DNA of 64,000 bases from Pteria penguin (taxonomy: Eukaryota > Mollusca > Bivalvia > Pterioida > Pteriidae): NCBI GenBank assembly GCA_035048485.1, contig CM068590.1, positions 2,761,093-2,825,092 of the forward strand, written 5' to 3'. The position numbers were made by a program, and so were the translations under genes. Of this stretch, positions 35,001 to 47,440 are shown piece after piece (within the stretch, counting starts at the first letter, position 1; every line of letters starts with the position of its first letter). The notes below the pieces were generated by a model. It saw nothing but the letters and a program-made list of their open reading frames with translations, searched no databases and had not been told where the DNA came from.

Positions 35001-35805
35001 TTTAAGAAATTAATATGTAAATTACGTACTTCTTCTCATTGTTTATCCATTGAATCTGGTCGGTATAAGAATATTCCTATTGAGAGACGTAAATGCCCTC
35101 TTTGTCTCACAGATATAGAAGATGAATATCACTTTGTGTTAATTTGTCCCCACCATAATGATATCAGAACAAAATTTTTGAAAAAATACTATTATTTCAG
35201 ACCCTCTGTCTTTAAATTGAGTCAACTATTTTCTACTCAGAATGTAAAAGAACTGTGTAATCTGGGTAAATATATAAGACATGCCTTCATTGTTCGAAAC
35301 CTTCATATTTGATTTATATACATGCCAATTCAAAATATGTTTATCTGTTTATCTTTATACTTATATCATATGCATATTTATTTTCTCTACTGAGTACAAA
35401 TATTAATATTTTATATATTCATTTATATGTTATCTATGTTGTATATCTATGAGCAGTATTACTTATGATAAATAAACTATATAAGCAATTTATCTACATT
35501 GACTTCTTCAAAATGATCTCTGACACTAGCAGTGATACCTTGCAACAATATGTGTATCTATAAGAATTTCATCAAGTATTTAGGTATTGTGTATATTCGT
35601 ATGTATTTAATAAAAAGTTTTCTACATGCCGAAAACGGGGTATACACAGATCTATAAATTGTTATTGCGTTATATCCTCTAACTCATGTATATTTTATTT
35701 CAATAATTTTCTTTTGTATATTTATTATGTAATTACACGTGTACATATGCTCTGGAAATAAAATGTTGAAGAAAAAATAATAAATAAAAATAAAAAAAAA
35801 AAAAA
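32016..35805 (+). mobile_element. Non-LTR retrotransposon (LINE), 5'-truncated
   Basis: About 3.8 kb running from inside the endonuclease domain to an A-rich tail at 35776-35805. Homology starts near the codons for IPDFTCK, so the 5' UTR, any ORF1 and the start of the endonuclease are missing. This is typical of incomplete reverse transcription. No target-site duplication was identified. An RT-1-type core module lies about 200 bp beyond its 3' end. Confidence 0.85.
32019..35312 (+). pseudogene. LINE ORF2 (AP endonuclease + reverse transcriptase)
   Basis: The endonuclease part (32019-33167) shows VIIMGDLNSR and the terminal SDHAPLH motif. An in-frame TAA at 33165-33167 breaks the frame, which resumes unchanged. 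The RT part has PGNYRGISLISC, DAQFGFRPGHSTTDA, CCFVDFQRALDTVD and LGVSQGETISPLLFSLYVND. The catalytic YADDMVIS (34124-34147) lies in another frame after a one-base loss near 34070. Further shifts occur near 34200-34240 (A-run), 34470 and 34655. The C-terminal part (34665-35312) has RKCPLCLTDIEDEYHFVLIC and ends at 35312. This domain order is that of the Jockey/CR1/RTE-like LINEs; I cannot place the clade. With one stop and at least four frameshifts it is dead. The catalytic Asp residues are otherwise still visible. Confidence 0.88.
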
Positions 35806-36009
35806 AACATGGAAAGCAGCAGTAAAAAAAGCAATTGTATGTAATTAAAGGATAAATGCAATTTGTGATGAATCTTAACACCAGAGGAGTAAAGGCAAAA
35901 CCATGAGCCAGAGAAAAGAAAGATAACTCCATCAGCATTAAAAAAATGAGTATTGAGTAAACTCGCCGCGAACGTGCATGACTAAAAATAACACCAATAC
36001 GTCAAATAT

Positions 36010-36135
36010 TGTGGATTCTACAGCGGTTAACGTACCGACCTAGGACGGTCAATGGAAGTGAAACATCAGTTTAATTGGTGTGGTAACTGTGTACACTGGA
36101 CCACCATTCTACCAACCACAAAATTAATACCATCA
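36010..36135 (-). repeat. RT-1-type 3' core module, inverted, diverged
   Basis: The reverse complement has GGTAGAATGGTGGTCC, GTTACCACACCAATTAAAC and GACCGTCCTAGGTCGGTACG, matching the RT-1 core order. It lies about 200 bp past the LINE tail. Confidence 0.65.
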
Positions 36136-36580
36136 TCGAAACCACTAATTTATTTTAATAGTAAAGAAATATATATATATATTTATATATATATATAGAT
36201 AGATATCTAATTCATCGATTCAGTTGAGTCTAGATTCTGTGCGAAGAAAAGAAAAGAACACAAACAAAAAAACAAACACACAAATTACTTGGACAGACAA
36301 AATGAGATAAAAAAGAAATAAACTGATCGCTTGATTGATTGATTTCAATGATTTGATTGATTGATATTGCTGATCTCATTGATTTAATTGATTAATTGAT
36401 AGATTGAATGATTGATTGATTGCAGGTTTACATCACACCATTTTGTAGATAAAGATTGATTCAAAATGGGCGGAATGATTAAATGTTATTTTTTTGAACT
36501 GTAATGTTACTGCTTTATATTACGGAGATAATTCAGCCATATATTTTACGTACTGCACAGAAATTTAGACGTGTAAGGCA
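36136..36580. other. No gene; simple repeats
   Basis: (AT)n/(GATA) near 36168-36205 and GATT-rich imperfect repeat near 36328-36425. Confidence 0.5.
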
Positions 36581-36589
36581 CTCAAACGA

Positions 36590-36690
36590 ACCTGGGAATC
36601 AATATGTCAACGGTGGAGTTCGAATCTCCAATCTCTCAGTCACAACCGAGAGAGCAATTGCATCCACTACACCTGACTATCCATTGAATA
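36590..36690 (-). repeat. tRNA-like SINE head, degenerate
   Basis: The reverse complement contains GTAGTGGATGCAATTGCTCT and a B-box-like GAGATTCGAACTCC. It is probably a SINE or decayed tRNA-like sequence; no intact cloverleaf could be built. Confidence 0.4.
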
Positions 36691-36837
36691 GTAAATATTC
36701 TAACATCCGACCAAATAGAAAAATAAAAATGAAAGGGGGAAGGGGTCGGAGTTAAAAGTATCGACAGAAAATCAAGCTATTTCCGAGTCATAAAGCTTTA
36801 TACTGACATTGGTTGCTACCAAATAATAAAATGAATG

Positions 36838-36844
36838 AATGAAT

Positions 36845-36884
<40 letters not shown>

Positions 36885-36885
36885 T

Positions 36886-36938
<53 letters not shown>

Positions 36939-36956
36939 CAGACAGGCAGACAGACA

Positions 36957-36989
<33 letters not shown>

Positions 36990-37025
36990 ACAGACAGACA
37001 GAAAGAAAGAAAGAAAGAAAAAGGA
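36838..37025 (+). repeat. Tetranucleotide tract: GAAA, GATA, GACA/GGCA
   Basis: Consecutive (GATA)n, (GACA)n and (GGCA)n blocks flanked by GAAA and GAAT. The Ser-Ile-Tyr-Leu and Cys-Leu-Pro-Ala ORFs are artefacts. Confidence 0.95.
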
Positions 37026-37954
37026 AGAAAGTAAGTAAGAAAGTAATATCATCATTATACATCAATAAGAGAACTTCATTTTAGCTACTATCCTTTCAAT
37101 GCATTGATTGCACCTATTTGAAGATACACACCAAAAGAATTTGTATGTGGATGAGCGGATTTGAAGGAAAGAGGCTGGAAAAATTCAAATAATGATGTAT
37201 GTAATAAATATATAGAGGTATTGGTGCCGAAAAGGATATAGATGTATGGATCAAAACAGTGTCAAAGCTGTTTGATGTGCAAGCACACAAAAGAGCTTTA
37301 AGTACAATAAAGAAAATATTTTACACATTTTATAAACGATGGCATTTTTGTGTGAATTTTCAGTTTGAGAATTTAGCATTTTTCATTAGAAAAGAAATCC
37401 AGTTCAACCATGCATCACCAAGCACAAAGAAACACCGCTGTCCGTATTACTTTTTGTTGATCAACACAGAATGTTTTTTAATTTGAATGCAGGGCAGCTG
37501 TAGGTCAGACAGGCGGGATGTACACTGCCGGTCACGGACCGGTCAGAATGGCCAAAAAACAAGTTAACGCGATACCTGACACTTCTTAGTGACATTGTTT
37601 ATTATTTTTCACGAGAAGGTTTTCAGAAGCGGAACAAAATTCCACTTTGAATTATAACCTACAATCAGGATTACCTGTGCTAAATCATCTTTATTTATCT
37701 ATATATTTGTTTTTCTTATATTTTTATTCGTTGTTTAATTTCGAGTTGTCTTACCTTTTTATCATCGTTACTCCTCACTTTTATTTCTATTCATTTATTT
37801 ATTTTTAATTTATATTATCATTCATTTATTTCCTTAATTGTTGTGTAACAGTCTACCATGATCATTTTCCTCGTATGACAGCGTACATTTTGCGATGTTT
37901 ATGGAAAACAAAGAAATGGAGAAAATTTCAGGCAGTTATAATCACAGACTTTCC
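37026..37954. other. No gene recognised
   Basis: Non-coding; the ORF at 37259-37486 has no recognisable motif. Confidence 0.4.
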
Positions 37955-38035
37955 TTGTAGCGTCGACTAGATTTGAACCTAGTATCTATGTAACGGAGAT
38001 TACAATTCATTCCCATATAGCTCATGAAATTTTTC
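37955..38035 (-). repeat. tRNA-like sequence, degenerate
   Basis: The reverse complement reads AGCTATATGGGAATGAATTG and later TAGGTTCAAATCTAGTCGAC, resembling a tRNA D-arm region and B box. It may be a SINE head. Confidence 0.4.
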
Positions 38036-38439
38036 AGAGGTGTAACAAAACTGGCATTACAATTTCAACCCCCCCCCCCTGTTCCCCACTCGCCATTATT
38101 TTATCTGATTGTACAGCTGCAAAAAGAAAAAATCAAACTTCAAACTCAAGTTACATGTTCCATCATTAAAACATTAACTTTTGAGAACTACGGCATGTAC
38201 AAGCCATAGGAACCGGAAAGGCTGAGGGACTTTTTTGACCGATCATGGACCAATCTTTTTTCATCACGTTACGAAACGAAACGAAATTCAAGGTACCCTC
38301 CCCCACATTCACACACATTCTTTTGCAGTGCTTCCTATGGCCCTGAACAGTTGAACAATCAAACTTAAAACCCTTGAATAGATACTAATTATTCAAATTT
38401 TGACTTTCTAAGTTCGGTTTTGTTTTGAAGGGTTTTTAC

Positions 38440-38620
38440 GTTGTTGTCAACATTTTTTCAGTCCCACCATGCCATGGAAGCGAGAGGGGATCAATCTGAT
38501 AAGCATAGTGGTGCAATCCGGAAATCGAACCCGGGTTATCCCGCACTGCAAACCAAAAACCAAGTCTTACGACACATGAATAGATTATACAGGTAATTCT
38601 GCATCGGACTAGTTGGTTTA
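38440..38620 (-). mobile_element. tRNA-derived SINE, inverted
   Basis: The reverse complement contains CCGGGTTCGATTTCCGGATT followed by GCACCACTATGCTTATCAGA. The B box is strong. It is truncated or diverged relative to the SINE at 53985. Confidence 0.6.
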
Positions 38621-38954
38621 CGACAACCACAAAAGATGACAATTAACGACAACGCCTCCAACCTGCTCTAGATTCTCTGGTCCTTCAACCAACCCTGCAT
38701 TCGCGCCTGGAACGGAGAAAATTCGACTTCAAGGACAGCTGCACTTCAGCGTCGTGATTTATCGAAACATCACGTGACGAACAATAGGAGATTTTACCCA
38801 TTCTTTCTTCCATTGTTCGAATCTTAAAAAAAATATCTGAACTACATCGGAAATTTTGCTTTTAACAATTCTATCATTCAATAAAACCATTAACCGTTAA
38901 CATATTCATACTCATGTTGATGGTGTTTTTATATTCATGCAATTTTCAATATGT

Positions 38955-39175
38955 TTGTTTGTTTGTTTTACGTCACTCTAAGATTATTGCACTTATATGA
39001 TGGCGGCACCTGTCTGGTGTAGTGCTTTACGATGTAAGCAGTGAGGGACCCCACGGGGCCTGTCTTATCCGAAGGACATATAGTGCGAGAGAAAATGATA
39101 ATTAACGTTAGAAAATCCTGGTCAATAACCAGAATCGAATCCCTGACGTGCCAACGTTGATTGTGTTACTGGGTC
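38955..39175 (-). mobile_element. Family A SINE bordering the 58-bp array
   Basis: It contains TTTACGTCACTCTAAGATTA, GATGGCGGCACCTG, CAGTGAGGGACCCCACGGGG, TATCCGAAGGACAT and the inverted head CAGAATCGAATCCCTGACG. This matches the layout of the copy at 60745-61045. The tandem array begins right after it. Confidence 0.75.
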
Positions 39176-39179
39176 TAGG

Positions 39180-40985
39180 TTTATACTGTCTCATTACGTC
39201 TCAAGGTATACTATAACACGGGGCCTCGTTTATATATACATACTTTCTCATTACAGGCCAGCGTATACCATAACACGGGACCTCGGTTTATATATACATA
39301 CTGCCTCATTACGTGCCAACGTATACCATAACACGGGGCCTCGGTTTATATATACATACTGTCTCATTACGGGCCAGCGTATACCATAACACGGGGCCTC
39401 GGTTTATATATACATACTGCCTCATTACGGGCCAACGTATGCCATAACACAGGGCCTCGGTTTATATATACATACTGTCTCATTACGTGCCAACGTATAC
39501 CATAACACGGGTCCTCGGTTTATATATACATACTGTCTCATTACGGGCCAACGTATACCATAACAAAGGGCCTCGGTTTATATATACATACTGTTTCATT
39601 ACGTGCCGACGTATACCATAACACAGGGCCTCGGTTTATATATACATACTGCCTCATTACGGGCCAACGTATACCATAACACGGGGCCTCGGTTTATATA
39701 TACATACTGCCTCATTACGGGCCAGCGTATACCATAACACAGGGCCTCGGTTTATATATACATACTGTTTCATTACAGGCCAGCGTATACCATAACACGG
39801 GGCCTCGGTTTATATATACATACTGCCTCATTACGTGCCAACGTATACCATAACACGGGCCCTCGGTTTATATATACATACTGCCTCATTACGGGCCAAC
39901 GTATACCATAATACGGGCCTCGGTTTATATATACATACTGTTTTATTACGGGCCAACGTATACCATAACACGGGCCTCGGTTTATATATACATACTGCCT
40001 CATTACGGGCCAATGTATACCATAACACGGGGCCTCGGTTTATATATACATACTGTCTCATTACGTGCCAACGTATACCATAACACGGGGCCTCGGGTTA
40101 TATATACATACTGTCTCATTACGTGCCAACGTATACCATAACACGGGGCCTCGGTTTATATATACATACTGCCTCATTACGGGCCAGCGTATACCATAAC
40201 ACGGTGCCTCGGTTTATATATACGTACTGTTTTATTATGGGCCAACGTATACCATAACACAGGGCCTCGGTTTATATATACATACTGTTTCATTACGGGC
40301 CAACGTATACCATAACATGGGCCTCGGTTTATATATACATACTGCCTCATTACAGGCCAACGTATACCATAACACGGGGCCTCGGTTTATATATACATAC
40401 TGCCTCATTACGGGCCAACGTATACCATAACACCGGCCTCGGTTTATATATACATACTGTTTCATTACGTCTCAAGGTATACTATAACACGGGGCCTCGG
40501 TTTATATATACATACTGCCTCATTACAGGCCAGCGTATACCATAACACGGGGCCTCGGTTTATATATACATACTGCCTCATTACAGGCCAGCGTATACCA
40601 TAACACGGGACCTTGGTTTATATATACATACTGTTTCATTACGGGCCAACGTATAAAATAACACAGGGCCCCGGTTTATATATACATACTGTTTCATTAC
40701 GGGCCAACGTATACTGTGATACGGAACCTCAGTTTACTCAGTCTCATTACATGTCAACGTTTACTGTGACACGAGGCCTCGGTTAATACTGCCTCATTAC
40801 GTGTCAATGTATACCGGGGCACTGGGCCTCGGTTTACTCTGTCTCATTATTTGCCAACGTATACCGGGACACTGGGCCTCGGTTTATTCTGTCTAATAAC
40901 GTCTCAACGTATAGCGTGACACAGGGTCTCGGTTTATACTGCCTCATTACGTGTCAACGTATACCGGGGCACTGGGCCTCGGTTT
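39180..40985 (+). repeat. SINE-derived tandem array, 58-bp unit
   Basis: About 26 units of 58 bp (39190-40720) share CATTACGGGCCAACGTATAC, CATAACACGGGGCCTCGG and TTTATATATACATACTGT. They are followed by five or six degenerate units of roughly 50-60 bp to 40985. Edge units lack the internal TATATACA insertion and read CGGTTTATACTGTCTCATTA. This matches the inverted body of family A SINEs (CGGTTT..TACTGTCTC..CCGAAGGACA). The ORFs (Tyr-Ile-Asn-Arg-Gly-Pro type) are repeat artefacts in all frames. Confidence 0.93.
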
Positions 40986-41112
40986 ATACTGTTTCATTTG
41001 AAGGACAGACAGGCAGAAGACAAATTACCCTGGGAATACGTGTCGACAGCTGGGATCGAACCCGGATCCTCAGAATTGGAGCCAATTAAGCTACCACTAT
41101 ACCAACCTGTTC
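40986..41112 (-). mobile_element. Family A SINE head on the far side of the array
   Basis: GAAGGACAGACAGGCAGAAG, then GGGATCGAACCCGGATCCTC and ACTATACCAACCTGTTCC. It matches the same region of the SINE at 60745-61045, so the array sits inside or between family A SINEs. Confidence 0.75.
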
Positions 41113-41605
41113 CTCAGTGTATATTTTTATATTCTGTATTGATTTAAGTTACTTCATATGCATGGCATTCATATCCTTCATATTCATTTTATTCATGTTT
41201 TACATTCGAGGTATTTGTTATGTTTTCATGCTCATACCATTTTTTATGTTTCCGTCCTTTTCTAATTCATGTTTTTCAAACAATTTCATCTTTAATAATT
41301 CATATTCATGCAATTCATCATGTTTTCATTTTGTATTTTCATGACATGACATCTTTGATGAAATCAATTTTACCAATTATAAGTTTTACATGTATGCAGT
41401 TTCATGCTGGGGAAATCCGGACCAGCAGTGTATCCAGGCGGTTGCTATTTTCTCCCACAATAATGAGATTTATTTGTTGTCTTGATAAACTGTATCTGAT
41501 CCATTTTATTTACCGCATGGTAACAAGATCATGTGAAATAGTCTTAAGACTTAGGTACAGGTATTTAACATTTCGAACGTTTACCATTTTGTCCTAGAAA
41601 TGTTC
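41113..41605. other. No gene; TTCAT-rich sequence
   Basis: The 41150-41350 stretch is rich in TTCAT/CATATTC. A similar short TATTCATGCAATT occurs on the other side of the array (38932). The ORFs are compositional. Confidence 0.4.
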
Positions 41606-41611
41606 GTCCGC

Positions 41612-41888
41612 TGTGGGATTGATTGATTGATTGGTTTTTGTTTAACGTCACACCATTTTTCACGTACATGGTGACGGCATCTGCCTGATGCAGGGCACAC
41701 AAATTTTGACCTTTGCAACGGACCCACCCGAAGCAGTGAGGGATCTTTAACGTGCCATGCATATCACGACACGGGGCCTTGGTTTGTACTGTCTCCTCCG
41801 AAAGACAGGACACCGGCATGACCAGAGCGGGACTCGAACCCCGGCCTCCCGATCAGGAGCGCGATACCACTAGGCCACGCCGGCTTTC
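41612..41888 (-). mobile_element. Family A SINE, near full length, inverted
   Basis: GATTGATTGATTGG, GTTTAACGTCACACCA, AGCAGTGAGGGATCTTTAAC, CGACACGGGGCCTTGG, and the head GGGACTCGAACCCCGGCCTC ending GGCCACGCCGGC. It is the inverted counterpart of 30548-30830. Confidence 0.85.
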
Positions 41889-42325
41889 CGCTATTGGATA
41901 TGTAGTAATGTAAAATACTGATTCCAAATGATAGAAGTGGTTTATTGCAGTTAAGTTGAATAACATGGCCAGTGATTCTCCTTAGATACTCTGGACAGGT
42001 CCTAATTTGATGCTTTATACTTGTGCATTATTGTAATCGGCCACGGATAATAATGTGTCGCTTTGAGAGCGCATGTGCAAACTCCATTAGCGTGGCATGT
42101 TGGGTAATAATCTAGCTAGTACTAAGAAACATTATTAGCACATAATTCTGCTGTAAATATTGAGATTTCTAGAAATAAATCTTATAAAGTGTTCACATTT
42201 TTTATTTAAAAAAAAGATTTGCTCACCACAAAAACCAACTTATTTCCGAATATTAACGATAACATCCAAGAGACTTTCCTTAAAAGGAAAAAAGGGCGGG
42301 GCTACTTTCCCAATAAGGAAAAAAG
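41889..42325. other. No gene recognised
   Basis: Non-coding. Two GGGCGGGGC/GGAGGCGTGGC-type boxes occur near 42292-42335. Confidence 0.4.
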
Positions 42326-42329
42326 GAGG

Positions 42330-42650
42330 CGTGGCTCCCACAGATGGAACCACCTAAATTCACCACATATAGCTGATCCACTTTAAAACTATAGGTGCCA
42401 CTTCTTCAGATTGAACCACCTAAATTCACCACATACAGGCGATCCATGTTAAAGTTGTAAGTATCACTCCCTTCACTGTAACCACCTACAACCGACCACA
42501 TTCAGAACTTTTAGTTGTTTTTCCATTCGATTGGCCTACCTCAGTTCACCACTAACGGCTGATCTCTATTGCTGTAAGTGCCCCCACCGTCAAATGGGTC
42601 CACCTAGATGTAAGTGCTCTATCTTTCAGTGGGGTTTGCCAGCTTATACG
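42330..42650 (+). repeat. Tandem repeat, unit near 62 bp
   Basis: Units share GAACCACCTAAATTCACCAC, then GATCCA.TTTAAA and TAAGTG.CACT. There are four to five diverged copies, with one more at about 43000-43060 (GGATCCACCTAGATCC). Confidence 0.7.
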
Positions 42651-43849
42651 CTTCTGCTTCGAGTTTTGCATAGTACCCGATCCTTAAATGAGAAGAGATC
42701 CGAAACATTCCGAATGTATAATGGAGTATGACTTAATTAGCTTTTATCGTAAGCGAGAGTGCAAATCAGTCATATATTACTAAAATCAATGTAAATATAT
42801 GTAAAAAAAAAAGCATTTGAGTCTACTGAAGACGCATACGTAGAGAAAATATTTGTCATTGTTTTCTCATTTTATGCAATAGTTATAGTAGAATCGGAGT
42901 TAGAGAAATAAGACTTTACTTAAAGACTGAAGATAAATCCCGAGGGGTATATATACCCATGCAAAGTCACTTGTCTGGATCATCTCAACGTTTGAGAATA
43001 CATCCCATGGATCCACCTAGATCCACGCACAGCTGGTCCACTTTAGCACTCCCTGAAACAATTTGTTTCCATGCGGGTTATGGACGATTTCCTGTGTGGG
43101 TCGCCCTGACATCATTACAAATAACTCTGTCTGGAAATATAAATAGTACTCCCTAACTGACATTATCAATGGATACATATGTATATAATACGTGTATATA
43201 TAATCCGTTTTGTAACGGATGGGGTCGCCGATGGGAGATCAACCTCCACTTACAGTACACCTCCTAGAAAAAAAAATACGAAGCCGTACTCTTATCACAG
43301 GGGATGACCATCCGGAACACCAAGTTAGATTCCTTAACTGGAAAACGAAATCCTAACCTGAACGCTTAATTCTGTTGGAATATGTGCGTGGTACATGAAA
43401 CAAGGGAGGACACTGATCAAGGCTTCACAGTTCCTGTTTCTTTTAGGTCCAATGTAAAATTACCTAACTTCTAGCAATATTTACACAACCTTCTGCATCT
43501 CAGATTTATGCAATCCATATACCAAAATGTCTTTCAGCTTCTCCGATATCTTCTAATTTTACATGTAACACGCATTTTGATTGGTTTAAAAATTACTGGT
43601 ATATCTCATTTGAGAATTTTTTTTCTCTTACGACATAATTTCACGCCACCGCGGCAGAAGATTAGAGATGTTGAGAAATAGTACAGATATAACGTACCAA
43701 TTTCTGAGAATATAACACATGTTTGAAAGGACTTAAATGATAAGGAATGAATCTCATTTGTTTTTCGTTGGATGGAGGTATACTACGAAAAAAGGGACGG
43801 AAAACTTATCATCATGCGCTTCGTTATGAAATTAAAATTCATAATCTAA
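42651..43849. other. No gene recognised
   Basis: Apart from the single 62-bp unit near 43000-43060, this stretch is non-coding and shows no further repeat. Confidence 0.4.
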
Positions 43850-43977
<128 letters not shown>

Positions 43978-44800
43978 CTTGATTTAAGGCATTCAATCCA
44001 TGATAAACCTCAAACGACAAAGTAAGACATATACATAAATATTTACATTGTGGTTGGTCGTTAATGCACATTGATAGTATTGATGTAAGTGATTGTAATG
44101 TAACATTTGCGATGTTACAATACGAATGTCCTTTACAGAGTTATCTCCTCTTATTATACACACTAAAAACTCAAAAAAGTGCAGGATTTCTGCTCGGTGC
44201 ACTTAACATTGGTTATGAAACTTGATAAATCAAAATATTCCAGAACTTTTCACCATGACTTTTTAAAGTTTCTCTTTTGTGAAAAAAAGAAATGTAAACA
44301 AACCACAAGTTAGTCCTATAAATTTCAATAAAACTGTAATTATTCTTATTTGTGTGAGAAAAAAACTCTCTATTTTTTAAAATCCTCGCAGTAAGAGGTC
44401 TTCTTTTGTAATATGCTTCAAATGAGGTATATCATATATTTCAAAGTAAAATTCATATTTATTGCGAACTAAATCACGAAAAAATGTTCTACCTTGAAGT
44501 CGTAGTATGATAAATAAATACTGATAATAATAATAGTAAAAAATATCTTTTCACAAATTCTTGGTCATTTGGCCTTTATCAAGTGAAAAAAAACGACGTT
44601 AAATTCTAACATGATATCATAGTTTATTTGGGTACCGTAACAACACCTGATAAAGGACAAGAACCCGAAAATTTGTAAAAAAAAAAAAATTGGTTTTTTT
44701 TTTATCTATTACGGACTTGATCTAACTAATACTTTATAAGGACTGAATACCCTAATAATACAAATATTTATCAGTATTATTTGTCCACAAGTTTTCGGCC
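43978..44800. other. No gene recognised
   Basis: AT-rich non-coding sequence. Confidence 0.4.
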
Positions 44801-44807
44801 ACTTCGA

Positions 44808-44855
44808 CTTTTAGAAGTGGAAACAGAAATACTCAAATGTTTCCACTTCTAAAAG
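44808..44855. repeat. Perfect 18-bp inverted repeat (hairpin)
   Basis: CTTTTAGAAGTGGAAACA (44808-44825) and its exact reverse complement (44838-44855) are separated by 12 bases. Confidence 0.9.
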
Positions 44856-45745
44856 GCCAAATGGCCCAAAATTTGTGGATACAGAGTGGTTCTTGTTACT
44901 TTTAAATATATGTCGAAGAGGAATTTCTGGATAACGTAATCCTATACAAAGTAACACTGAATGCTTTACCCGAGGACGCAACATAATGGAAGTTCGGACA
45001 TGCGTATTCCGAGCAAAATTGCTCTCGTCCAATGTAAAGTCCGAGAAGGTCCGCAATTACTATATACCGGTATTAACGTCCAAGTGTGACTAATGTTACG
45101 TACAAGTAGTATGTTGAACCAACTCCTTTTATATTGTTTATTAATTAGATATAGGCCTGTTATTTCATCAACAGCAAGTATGGAATAGGGCTTGTGAAAT
45201 GAAGTCGCAATTCTTCTCACGTTTCTTTGAATTAATACTTATAAACACGGTTTGGACCAAGATTTGATGTGAAAGATGACGCGTAACACCGGAAGTCTTA
45301 AGACCGGAAGTCCTTTTATCGCACGTGTATGCTTACTGCTTCCTTTAGGAAACACTGCCAACTCTGCAATTATACCGAAGGTAGAAATTTATGGACGATA
45401 TGTCACACAAACTGCTCAACTATACAATAAAAAGTATAAAGAATATAAAGCAAACATCAATATTATATAAAACAAAAATAAAACAAAAGGATGTAAAACA
45501 GTTAAAATATGCAATAGATAACTGCAAATATAATACAATGCTATTAATACGAAATATATAGCTTTAGTTTGCATATGATACAGAATTATATTTAGAAATA
45601 TTATGCAGGATTATTCAGAACAAGAGTTGTCACCACGCCCCAGGTTCTTGCTCGCCAGAAGGAACAAATATCACAAAAGAATCACACGCTTACAGTATTT
45701 GATGTTACATAATAAAATATTATATAATATTATACAATATGATTT
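44856..45745. other. No gene recognised; paired ACCGGAAGT motifs
   Basis: At 45289-45310 two ACCGGAAGT-like (ETS-type) motifs lie 15 bp apart. No convincing gene follows; the 64-residue ORF at 45276 has no known features. Confidence 0.35.
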
Positions 45746-45747
45746 TT

Positions 45748-46010
45748 TTATTGGTTGATTGACTGATTGACTGATAATTGTTTTACGTCATTCCACAATG
45801 ATCCTTTGTATTTGGTGGCGGCACCGACCAGATGAATAGCATAGACATTTATACCTTTTCAACAACCCCACCCGAAGCAGTGACACGGGGTCTGGGTTTT
45901 CATCGTCTCATCCGAAAGACATGATAATGATGTGTCCACTGCCGAGGTCGAACCTGGAATCCCTCGGTCATGAGCAGAGCACCTCAACCGTGCTACACAG
46001 GCTCTCTCAT
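45748..46010 (-). mobile_element. Family A SINE, inverted
   Basis: GATTGACTGATTGACTG, TTTTACGTCATTCC, GGTGGCGGCACCGACCAG, AGCAGTGACACGGGGTCTGG, TCATCCGAAAGACATG and the head GAGGTCGAACCTGGAATCCC. Confidence 0.8.
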
Positions 46011-46635
46011 GGTGTTACGTATAATACATATAATTAAAATACAATGTCGTACATCATCAAATAAAAGTAGTAAAACTACATATTATAAAAAATGATATTA
46101 TGATAGTTTATGATATATTTCTAGACAAGAAACACTGACTACTCAAGAAACGTTTCATAAAAATGGCGAATTTGTTCTCCTCTCGGGGCCCCATACATCG
46201 TTACTTACTTAACGTGAAATAAAGTACATACATCCGTCAGACATCTGGACAGCTGACCACCTCCGGCCCAGTCTGACCATTTACATAGTTGGCATGTAAT
46301 CGTACAGGTCACTGACATGGTCTAGATTTCATCCCCGCATGTTACGCCTGATATGCTGTATACAATGTTAAAAAGACAAAAAGCAGTGGATAAACCCACA
46401 GAATACGGTCAGAACAAATTCAGAAGGGATGGACTTGACCTAATTGTAATTATACTTTCTCAATCGTTCAAACTTTCTCTAGTATGAAATGATTTAATGC
46501 GGAAAGTTATTTTTCAAACAAGTCTGCTTGTTTCGTCTCGGTGCTAAAATATTTTGTTGATGTTTCATTGTATAATCGCTTGAATTGTTGACTTTTAGTG
46601 CATTTTAAAAATACTACATCATGTACACAAAGTGC
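46011..46635. other. No gene recognised
   Basis: Non-coding. Confidence 0.4.
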
Positions 46636-46639
46636 CAAG

Positions 46640-47440
46640 ACGACCCTAATGGTCTTGGTATGAAGTGATGTCAACTACCCTAGTGACCCTGGTGCTACAA
46701 GCTCTCAACTACCCTAGTGATTCTGGTGCTACGTGATGCTAGATGCTCGCAACTACCCTTATGATCCTGGTGCTACGTGAAGTTAGATACCGTTGACTAC
46801 CCTAGTGATCTTGTTGCTAGCAATATGATTTCAACTACCCTAGTGATCTTTGTTCTACGTACGTGATGCTAGATGCTCTAAACTACCCTAGTAACCCTGA
46901 TAATAAATTATGTTAACCACCCTAGTGATCCAGATGCTAAGTGTCGTGAGATACCCTAGTGATACATGTATAAAGACGTAAACCAACCTAGTGATCTAGA
47001 TAATTAGAGATGTCAACTACCTTAGTGGTCTAGATAGAGATGTCAACCACCCTAGTGGTCTAGATAATTAGAGATGTCAACTACCCTAGTGGTCTAGATA
47101 ATTAGAGATGTCAACCACCCTAGTGGTCTAGATAATTAGAGATGTCAACAACCTTAGTGATCTAGATAATTAGAGATGTCAACCATCCTAGTGATCTAGA
47201 TAATTAGAGATGTTAACCACCCTAGTAATCTAGATAATTAGAGATGTCAACTACCTTAGTGGTCTAGATAATTAGAGATGTCAACCACCCTAGTGATCTA
47301 GATAATTAGAAATGTCAACTACCTTAGTGATCTAGATAATTAGAGATGTCAACTACCCTAGTGGTCTAGATAGAGATGTCAACTACCCTAGTGGTCTAGA
47401 TAATTAGAGATGTCAACTACTCTAGTGGTCTATATACTTT
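46640..47440 (+). repeat. Tandem array, 34-bp unit
   Basis: The homogeneous part (46980-47425) repeats AGATGTCAACTACCCTAGTG then GTCTAGATAATTAG. The older left part (46640-46980) has longer, diverged units with CAACTACCCTAGTGA.CCTGG and GGTGCTACGTGA. Non-coding. Confidence 0.92.

Noticed and set aside
39180..40985. CRISPR-like regular array
   Set aside because: The whole 58-bp unit repeats with no unique spacers, and the source is a SINE. The same holds for the arrays at 46640, 52811 and 56453.
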